A stretch of 9,199 nt of DNA from the NCBI GenBank assembly GCA_029881175.1, contig JAOUNC010000080.1, positions 1 through 9,199 of the forward strand, written 5' to 3'. The stretch's first letter is position 1. Each line of letters starts with the position of its first letter. Source of the stretch: Nitrospirota bacterium. GTDB lineage: Bacteria; Nitrospirota; Nitrospiria; Nitrospirales; UBA8639. The notes under the pieces are model-generated. The model was not told the origin of the DNA. It ran no database searches and was given only the letters and a program-made list of their open reading frames with translations. This document shows, one piece after another, positions 4,276-9,199 of the stretch. Position numbers and translations under genes: made by a program.

Positions 4276-6597
4276 CTAGAGCCAGTTGTTAATGAGCAGG
4301 AAGGGCGCCCAATAGCCGGGATGACGATAGATGGCATGATCCAGCAAACTGATTTGGGCTTGCTGCAGGGCCTCGGCTTTGGAAAGGGAGGACTGTTTTA
4401 ATTGGGTATAGAAACGATGCACCAGAATGGAAGAGGCCTGGTCATTGATGAACCAGAGGGTGGCTAAGGCGCTTCTCGCCCCGGATTTGATGGCCACCCC
4501 GGCGAGGCCTAATGCGGCTCGTTCATCTCCGACTGCGGTTTCACAGGCGCTCAACGTTAATAAGTCTAATGGTGTTTGGCGGAATTGAAACAAGCCCATG
4601 AGTTGTCCAAGCTGGGTCATCGTCAACTTTTGATCGTAGGTCAGCACATACGAATCTTGCGGGTCTTTGTCGAATTTTCCATGTGAGGCAATGTGGACGA
4701 TCGTGAATTCTTCCTGTTTCATTTCTCGTTCGATATTGCGCGCGAGAAAATCTTTGTCGACCAGTGTCTTTCCTCCAAACAGGTTTTGGAGGTCTTGAAT
4801 TTCCTGGTTCACGTTGGGCAACGGGGAAAATCCTTGAACACCTTCGGTTAAACCAATCGAGAGGAGATGGACCTGGTCACGGTCTAAACCGTGCGCATCT
4901 GTGAGTGTGAGCCCGGGTGTTGTGGCAATGGCGTATTTTTGAATAAGGAATTGTTGGCCATCGTGGAGGGCCGCCATGGGAATGGTTCGTAATGCGCCAT
5001 CTGGCACGAAGACCAGCGTGTGAATGTTGAATTCGTTGAGAGATGGTTCAAGCGGTTTCACAAGCAGCGTATAGAGTGCTTGGGCATGGGGAAGATATTG
5101 ATGCGTGGTTCGTTTTTCTAACAAGGCTCGGAAGCGGTCGATTGTTTGAATTAATTCCTTTGCCGATATGGGGATCGTCATGCGTTTGATGGTTCCCCCC
5201 AGGCTCATCAGGATGTCGGTGCGATCCTGAAAGACAATGGGATAGATGATTGCGGTTTGTGGCGCGACCTGATCGATCGGTTGAATGCGCGATTGATTCA
5301 CTTCCACGCAATCGTCTTTGAAATAGTCTTGCAGCTCGGCTGCCTTGAAGTTCTCAATGGTATCTCGGGTTTGGAAGAGCAGCGTGTTTCGTGTGGGGCC
5401 ATCAGGGAGTTGATCGGTTCGTGCCAGCAAGGTATCGGCCATTTCAAAAAACAGGCCTCCGATACTTTCACGAAAGGCGGTCGGGTGCTTGGGGAGGCGG
5501 GCGACCAGTTCTTGGCGAATGGGCTGGAGGGTGTCGATGGCTCGTTGATAGGCCAGGACGGCGTCGTCTAATTGTCCGAGCTGTTTGAGGTGCCGTCCGG
5601 TTTTCCATTCCCACAAATAGAGCGCTTCGGGAGCCTGGCCTTGCTGGCTGGCTCGTATCGCTAATTGGGTCAGCTTCAGGGCTTCACGAGGGCGTCCTTC
5701 CTCTTCGTACATGTCCGCGAGAAAACCCCACCCATAGGATTCCTGTTTCCAATCTCCGATGGCCTTGGCCGAGTGAATGCCATCCTGCAGGGCCTCGCTG
5801 GCTTGGGTAAACAGACTGGCGCGGTTTTCAGTATCCTGTTGGCTGATATCACGAAGGCTCCGTCCTATGGTGAGGAAGGTTTGAACTTTTTCATGCGAGT
5901 CTGGCAGGGCCTTGGTTTTGTCCCAGGCCTGTTGCAAGCGGAGTGTGGCATTGGGAATCTCGCCGGTTTTTTGTTCCACCAAGCTGGCATTGACCATGGC
6001 GCGGATTGAAAGGGACTGCAGCTCAAGGGAATCTGCCAGAATGCTGGCTTCGGTATATGCGGCAATTGCGGCTTGGTGGTTGGCAAGATGGACCTGTGCG
6101 TTGCCCAGATCGTTGAGGAGAGTGGCCATGAGTGGTCGATCCGGGAGCTCCCGGGCTATTTTCAGGGCTTCTTGCAGAATGGTGAGCGCGGAATCTCCCT
6201 CCCCCACCTTGAGATGTAAGACGCCTATCTGGCCCATGGCTTGCGCCATCAAGTGAGGGTGATTGTGCGTTTGGGCTTCCTGAACCGCAGTCTGCAGAAG
6301 GAGTTGTGCCCGGTGATTTTTCCCTATTTCTGCAAGAGCCCTGGATGCAAAGATCAGGGCTTGAATATGATTGGGATGATCGCCGGATTGCTGAAAGTCT
6401 GCGGAGGCTTGCGTCCATGATTCTGCGGCCTGTTCAAAGTTTCCTTGCCCATACCATTCTTGACCTTTGGCCATGAGATCATTCCGTGTGGCCTCTCCAG
6501 CTGCGACCACGGGGAATTCCCCTCCGCCAGCTGTCAGTAGCAGCAGCATGATGATGAGAGCCCGCAAGAAACCACTCTTTTGAAAATGGCAGGTCAT
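4276..6597 (-). CDS. Exported TPR-CHAT domain protein (caspase-like cysteine protease)
   Basis: This 773-aa protein has three parts. Residues 1 to about 34 form a signal peptide (basic FQKSGFLRA, hydrophobic LIIMLLLLTAGG, then VVAAGEA), so it should act outside the cytoplasm. Residues about 38-350 are tandem TPR-type helical repeats (AKGQEWYGQGNFEQAAESW; LGNAQVHLANHQAAIAAYTEA; LGQLDDAVLAYQRAI), a protein-binding platform. Residues about 470-773 are a CHAT domain with VHIASHGKF carrying the putative catalytic His639 and LLTLSACETA carrying the putative nucleophile Cys685, followed by LAGVAIKSGARSALATLW and a C-terminal HPGYWAPFLLINNW block. CHAT domains are caspase-clan peptidases; the dyad is intact, so activity is plausible. 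The start has only AAGG about 12 nt upstream within a hairpin (6598-6611). The divergent neighbour is a DUF928 gene. The substrate is unknown. Confidence 0.92.
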   Translation of the reverse strand: MTCHFQKSGFLRALIIMLLLLTAGGGEFPVVAAGEATRNDLMAKGQEWYGQGNFEQAAESWTQASADFQQSGDHPNHIQALIFASRALAEIGKNHRAQLLLQTAVQEAQTHNHPHLMAQAMGQIGVLHLKVGEGDSALTILQEALKIARELPDRPLMATLLNDLGNAQVHLANHQAAIAAYTEASILADSLELQSLSIRAMVNASLVEQKTGEIPNATLRLQQAWDKTKALPDSHEKVQTFLTIGRSLRDISQQDTENRASLFTQASEALQDGIHSAKAIGDWKQESYGWGFLADMYEEEGRPREALKLTQLAIRASQQGQAPEALYLWEWKTGRHLKQLGQLDDAVLAYQRAIDTLQPIRQELVARLPKHPTAFRESIGGLFFEMADTLLARTDQLPDGPTRNTLLFQTRDTIENFKAAELQDYFKDDCVEVNQSRIQPIDQVAPQTAIIYPIVFQDRTDILMSLGGTIKRMTIPISAKELIQTIDRFRALLEKRTTHQYLPHAQALYTLLVKPLEPSLNEFNIHTLVFVPDGALRTIPMAALHDGQQFLIQKYAIATTPGLTLTDAHGLDRDQVHLLSIGLTEGVQGFSPLPNVNQEIQDLQNLFGGKTLVDKDFLARNIEREMKQEEFTIVHIASHGKFDKDPQDSYVLTYDQKLTMTQLGQLMGLFQFRQTPLDLLTLSACETAVGDERAALGLAGVAIKSGARSALATLWFINDQASSILVHRFYTQLKQSSLSKAEALQQAQISLLDHAIYRHPGYWAPFLLINNWL

Positions 6598-6611
6598 AGG
6601 TATGATTACCT
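6598..6611 (-). promoter_or_regulatory. Small hairpin over the CHAT gene ribosome site
   Basis: On the minus strand AGGTA-ATCA-TACCT forms a 5-bp stem with a 4-nt loop that ends directly at the ATG. It would hide the only Shine-Dalgarno-like AAGG. The stem is short, so it may be only a weak brake on translation. Confidence 0.35.
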
Positions 6612-6644
6612 TTTCCGGGAATGATCATGATGAGGAATGCACCT

Positions 6645-6673
6645 ATTCTAGAAACTCGTGGCAATAAGGTCAA
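6645..6673 (-). promoter_or_regulatory. Sigma70 promoter of the CHAT gene
   Basis: The minus strand has TTGACC (6673-6668), a 17-nt spacer and TAGAAT (6650-6645), one mismatch to consensus in each box. Transcription would start near 6638, giving a leader of about 40 nt. Confidence 0.7.
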
Positions 6674-6989
6674 AATATCCTTGGTAAGGCTTGAGGCGGG
6701 TGGGGGGTGGTTGTCAGGACGGTTTGTCCCGAGAATATGGATCGAATCGTCGACAAACTGTCTACGATGTAGACATCTGATTATCGCACTGAAATGGTGG
6801 AGATGGCGTGAATATGTGTAAGTCGTTGAACTAGGTGGCTATTTTTAGTCTCTGGGGTAGGTGTGCGGCTGAAAATTTTTGGAATGAAGCTTGCGTTGTA
6901 ATCTTTGTATCAACCCCCAGGTTTTCTGAAAAAAAAGGTGAATCGGTTTTGGGGGGTGCAGATTCTCTGAGGGAAAAGGAGGAATGACT
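6674..6989. other. Divergent intergenic region upstream of the DUF928 gene
   Basis: The region contains no supported gene. It holds G-rich runs, an A8 run (about 6928-6935) and the 6759-6775 palindrome. A TTGTCA at 6711-6716 could be a -35 box but lacks a good -10 partner at the right distance, so the DUF928 promoter is not assigned. Confidence 0.4.
6759..6775. promoter_or_regulatory. TGTCTAC-GAT-GTAGACA palindrome
   Basis: Perfect 7-bp arms surround a 3-nt centre in the intergenic region between the divergent CHAT and DUF928 genes, a position suited to a shared regulator. Arms of this length are near chance expectation for the window. Confidence 0.3.
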
Positions 6990-7832
6990 ATGAAGACCAA
7001 TACAATCATCTGGGGTGTCACTATTCTCGGGCTGACGGTGGGTCTCAGTTCACTTGCCATGGGAGGGCAAGAAAAAGTCAGGAAATCTTCTGAACAGTCT
7101 GCCTTGCGTGCAAAATCGGTATTGTTATCGAAGAAGGTAGGGCAGGGTTCCAAAGCGTCTGTCGATCCATCGCTGGTTCGGGTTGCTGATGACCAACCGG
7201 TCCCTTCTTCAAAAATCTCCGAGCCTTTGTATCAACCCCCTCGTCGGGGAGCTCCAGGGGGGCGAGTGGGCGGTGGGACGCGAGGGCCTTCGCCGGGGTT
7301 GCCTCTTTTGTATGCCTTAGTCCCGGATCATGTGGCCGTGACGGCTGAAGAGCAACCATCATTGGTTTGGTATCTTTCCAAGGCGACTTCCCTGCCGCTG
7401 GAGTTCACGGTTATAGAGGGTATTGGGGTTAATCCGATTCTTGAAGTCCCATTGTCTACTCCCATGGAAGCAGGAATTCATATGATTTCGTTGGGTGAGT
7501 ATGACCTGAAATTTGAACAGGGGAAGAGGTATCAATGGTTTGTGTCCTTAATTCCTGATCCAGCTCGCCGGTCTAAAGATATTATTGTGGGTGGTTTGCT
7601 GGAAGTGAGGAGTTTACCAGAGAATATTGTGGAAGCGGTCAAGCAGGCCACTCCACAGGACGCTACCAAATTATTGGCCCAGGCAGGGTTTTGGTATGAC
7701 GCCATTGGGGTGATTTCTGAGGAGATTCATGCTCGTTCTACTGATCACGCCCTCCACGATTTGCGTGCGGCGTTACTCGAAGAGGTGGATCTCAACACGG
7801 TGGCTCAGGTTGACCGACAAACGGGAATGTAA
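6990..7832 (+). CDS. DUF928 family exported protein
   Basis: This is a 280-aa protein. An N-terminal signal peptide (MKTNTIIWGVTILGLTVGL ... AMGG, about residues 1-28) is followed by a Ser/Lys-rich linker. Then comes the DUF928 signature YQPPRRGAPGGRVGGGTRG (81-99), LYALVPDHVAVT, PSLVWYL, and a Y181-QWFVSLIPDPARRSKDI block. DUF928 is a domain of unknown function that I recall as common in cyanobacteria next to haemagglutinin-type exoproteins, FhaC/ShlB transporters and CHAT-TPR proteins, which fits this window. The ATG at 6990 is chosen over the in-frame ATG at 6984 because AAGGAGG ends at 6982, leaving 7 nt before 6990 but only 1 nt before 6984. The gene is divergent from the CHAT gene and followed by a strong terminator at 8019-8058. 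Confidence 0.85.
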   Translation: MKTNTIIWGVTILGLTVGLSSLAMGGQEKVRKSSEQSALRAKSVLLSKKVGQGSKASVDPSLVRVADDQPVPSSKISEPLYQPPRRGAPGGRVGGGTRGPSPGLPLLYALVPDHVAVTAEEQPSLVWYLSKATSLPLEFTVIEGIGVNPILEVPLSTPMEAGIHMISLGEYDLKFEQGKRYQWFVSLIPDPARRSKDIIVGGLLEVRSLPENIVEAVKQATPQDATKLLAQAGFWYDAIGVISEEIHARSTDHALHDLRAALLEEVDLNTVAQVDRQTGM

Positions 7833-7834
7833 CT

Positions 7835-7954
7835 GTGGCTTTACGGAACGAGGAGAGAGAATTGTCTTCTGTTCCTGAAGGTGAGATTCTTGGCTTTCAG
7901 GCGGTGGAGGATGAGGTTGGTTTTCTAGTCCGTAACACGTGTTCCGATTTTTGA
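7835..7954 (+). CDS. Possible 39-aa ORF coupled to the DUF928 gene
   Basis: A GTG 2 nt after the DUF928 stop opens 39 codons, ending before the terminator. The product is acidic with no membrane span or known motif (core EGEILGFQAVEDEVGFLVRN). Position in the same transcript allows coupled translation, but there is no separate ribosome site and an open frame of this length is not unusual by chance. Confidence 0.25.
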   Translation: MALRNEERELSSVPEGEILGFQAVEDEVGFLVRNTCSDF

Positions 7955-8018
7955 GGAGGCATTTTCAAATCGGAGGGAAGTGATTCCTCTTTTCCTTTCC
8001 GCAGACCCGCAGTTATGC

Positions 8019-8058
8019 AGCCTGCCCCCACGATCAACAGTGGGGGCAGGCTTTTTTT
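8019..8058 (+). terminator. Rho-independent terminator of the DUF928 transcript
   Basis: AGCCTGCCCCCA (8019-8030) and TGGGGGCAGGCT (8041-8052) form a perfect GC-rich 12-bp stem with a 10-nt loop. A run of seven T (8052-8058) begins at the last base of the stem. There is no T-run on the minus-strand side, so it acts for plus-strand transcription only. Confidence 0.95.
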
Positions 8059-8192
8059 GTGTTCTTCTAGTGTTTCGCCAACTTTTTCTCCCGCAAAATT
8101 TCAATAATTTCTGTGAAATCTTACGATTGCCAGCAATTTCCCCGAACCAACTCTGAAGATTTGGAATGACTCTAGGCAAAGAACATGACCAA

Positions 8193-8228
8193 CAGCGTCA
8201 TTCCCGACATTTTTTATCGGGAATCCAT
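8193..8228 (+). repeat. Dispersed intergenic repeat, CAGCGTCATTCCCGACAT type
   Basis: This 36-bp unit matches 3181-3216 at 32 of 36 positions. ATTCCCGA and TCGGGAAT within it make an 8-bp hairpin with a loop of about 10 nt. The 3181-3216 copy has lost one pair of that stem (TTCCGA against TCGGGAA). Confidence 0.8.
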
Positions 8229-8250
8229 CGTGAGTATTGTTTCCTCAATG

Positions 8251-8435
8251 ATCCTAAAAACGGTAGTTGCTGTGATGAAACACCGCTCATGCTTCGACCC
8301 TTCGGCAAGCTTAGGGCTCAGCACGAACCGTCTCTGAAGTACTCACCCAATTGGTGAAGTGTCCGTTCGCCCTGAGCAGCCTGCGGAGCGGGCGTGTCGA
8401 AGGGTTGCGTACCTACCAACTGCCGTTTTTAGGAT
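8251..8435. repeat. Nested palindromic intergenic element, 185 bp
   Basis: Outer arms ATCCTAAAAACGGTAGTTG (8251-8269) and CAACTGCCGTTTTTAGGAT (8417-8435) are complementary over 19 bp with one G-T pair. Inside, two related units face each other: TTCGACCC...CTCAGCACGAACCG (8293-8330), and the inverted CCGTTCGCCCTGAGC...GTGTCGAA (8363-8401). The inner unit resembles a TTCGAC...CTCAGGGCGAACGG palindromic repeat that I recall as common in bacterial intergenic DNA. It could form a long hairpin as DNA or RNA. No coding capacity. Confidence 0.8.
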
Positions 8436-8466
8436 GATCTGTTCGATGAAGGGAGAAAGAGAACCC

Positions 8467-8504
8467 GAGGGGATGGATCCCCGCCGACTACCTGCGGGGA
8501 TGAC
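8467..8504 (+). repeat. Dispersed intergenic repeat, GGGGATGGATCCCCGCC type
   Basis: The copy begins GAGGGGATGGATCCCCGCC and ends CTGCGGGGATGAC, identical at both ends to 2309-2345 with a different five- to six-base centre. The following GAGAGGAGAG tail resembles the sequence after the possible copy at 2397-2453. Confidence 0.8.
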
Positions 8505-8710
8505 GAGAGGAGAGTCGCGGTGTTGACGCTTAGAGAATTTTTCTTTCGTGGGCCAGCCGTGTTCCCACCATTACGATTACCCAGTGGTATTAAGAAGAAA
8601 TCAAAGCTTTTACAATGTCCCCTATATTTTCCCAATGAATAAAGTTTCCTCATGGCCATCCGATAGGGATATCCGAAGGGTTCATTTGGTTTCCACTACC
8701 CTAGGATCTC
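8505..8710 (+). other. Leader region of the OmpA-domain gene
   Basis: No gene is supported here. A TTGACG at 8523-8528 and a TATATT at 8623-8628 are promoter-like, but neither has a partner box at the right distance. The OmpA gene's promoter is therefore not assigned. Confidence 0.35.
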
Positions 8711-9199
8711 TTGAAACGTTTCTTCCCCTCATATCTTTCCCGCAGGTTGATTGGCCGCTTTCTCTTGAACGTGTCGCTCAGTTTCCTTGTAGTGTGGGCA
8801 CTGATCGGCGGGGAGCGTGGGGTAGCTTCAGATTTCCGTCTTCCTCCTTCTTCCCAATCTCGTCATGTTGTTTCTCCATTGTTGTCTCAATCAGAAGAAA
8901 TCCAGGAACTGGTCATTTTCCCTTTGGCCAAGACTGTAGCTTTGGCGCGCCTGGAGCCCACCAACTCCCCGGTGGTGGCGGATGTGTATTTTGATGAAAG
9001 GCGGCTTTTTATCGATGCGGGTTTGAAAGCCTTGTTTCTTCAAACAGTCGAGTGGCTGGCTACAGAACCGCAATGGGGCTTGCGAATTGAGGGGCACTGT
9101 GATCCTCGTGGGCCTTCTGCCTATAACTTTGCCCGTGCTGACTTTCATCTCGCCAATCTTACTGACTATCTGTCGCAGCTCGGGATTCCGTCACATCAG
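8711..9199 (+). CDS. OmpA/Pal-like domain envelope protein (3' end outside window)
   Basis: The frame is open from the TAG at 8702-8704 to the right edge and shows 163 residues. With TTG 8711 as start (AGGA 4 nt upstream), residues 1-40 are a basic stretch with KR and RR followed by a hydrophobic segment (FLLNVSLSFLVVWALIG), a signal peptide or anchor. Residues about 85-163 match the OmpA C-terminal/Pal peptidoglycan-binding domain: VADVYFDERRLFIDAG, then LRIEGHCDPRGPSAYNF and LTDYLSQLGI. The ligand-binding Asp is present (Asp131), but the Arg expected 15 residues later, as in GERRA of Pal, is His146. There is no ATG in the N-terminal part; TTG 8747 or GTG 8771 are other possible starts. It lacks a clear lipobox Cys, so it is OmpA-like rather than a classic Pal lipoprotein. 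Confidence 0.8.
   Translation, partial: MKRFFPSYLSRRLIGRFLLNVSLSFLVVWALIGGERGVASDFRLPPSSQSRHVVSPLLSQSEEIQELVIFPLAKTVALARLEPTNSPVVADVYFDERRLFIDAGLKALFLQTVEWLATEPQWGLRIEGHCDPRGPSAYNFARADFHLANLTDYLSQLGIPSHQ

Noticed and set aside
5048..6418. Several long frames on both strands within the CHAT gene region
   Set aside because: They are shadows of the 773-aa CHAT-TPR frame, which has signal peptide, TPR and catalytic motifs.
7980..8156. GTG-initiated frame after a GGAGGG site downstream of DUF928
   Set aside because: It would run straight through the strong terminator at 8019-8058 and shows no recognisable protein features.
8193..8504. Repeat block considered as a CRISPR array
   Set aside because: The units are of different types, not regularly spaced, and one group is inverted; there are no uniform spacers and no cas genes.
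8548..8994. 148-codon plus-strand frame overlapping the OmpA-domain gene
   Set aside because: The OmpA/Pal motifs lie in a different frame, which stays open to the window edge; this frame is Ser/Phe-rich with no domain.

Overview
The window looks like bacterial accessory DNA from a Gram-negative organism. It carries secreted or envelope proteins (a haemagglutinin-type exoprotein, a signal-peptide CHAT protein and an OmpA-domain protein), strong AGGAGG-type ribosome sites and sigma70-type promoters. Base composition is near-balanced to moderately GC-rich, and the intergenic spaces hold small dispersed repeats. The gene set suggests Nitrospirota (Nitrospira-like) or, less likely, a cyanobacterium-like lineage. 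This is inference from remembered gene families; there is no rRNA or tRNA here to settle it.

Layout. (1) 2-1273 (+) is the C-terminal half of a beta-helical two-partner-secretion/filamentous-haemagglutinin-like exoprotein that enters from the left edge. (2) 1446-3721 is a cluster of three toxin-antitoxin modules. The first is a Phd/YefM antitoxin with a RelE/ParE toxin (minus, ATGA overlap). The second is MazE with MazF (minus, overlapping). The third is a DUF433 antitoxin (plus) followed by a DUF5615 toxin that breaks off after about 20 codons. The two minus-strand operons each have a good sigma70 promoter overlapped by an inverted repeat, as expected for autoregulated TA operons. (3) 3701-3810 is a 110-bp element with perfect 13-bp terminal inverted repeats (MITE-like), placed exactly where the DUF5615 gene breaks; a 35-aa single-span membrane ORF abuts it. 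(4) 4276-6597 (minus) encodes a 773-aa exported TPR + CHAT (caspase-like) protein with an intact His-Cys dyad, a clear promoter and a start-codon hairpin. (5) Divergently, 6990-7832 (+) encodes an exported DUF928 protein, ending in a textbook rho-independent terminator at 8019-8058. (6) 8193-8504 is an intergenic repeat block. (7) 8711-9199 (+) is the start of an OmpA/Pal-like protein cut by the right edge.

How the genes may work together. Haemagglutinin-type exoprotein, CHAT-TPR protein and DUF928 protein is a combination I recall from cyanobacterial two-partner-secretion neighbourhoods. Here it is accompanied by an OmpA-type peptidoglycan-binding domain and interrupted by a TA/repeat island. 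A reasonable hypothesis is a surface or envelope system in which an exported CHAT protease acts on or with a secreted beta-helical protein, with DUF928 and OmpA-domain proteins as envelope partners. That link is inferred from neighbourhood only.

Dispersed repeats (about 1349-1422, 2309-2345, 3143-3216, 8193-8228, 8467-8504) fall only in gaps between genes, and a separate nested palindromic element occupies 8251-8435.
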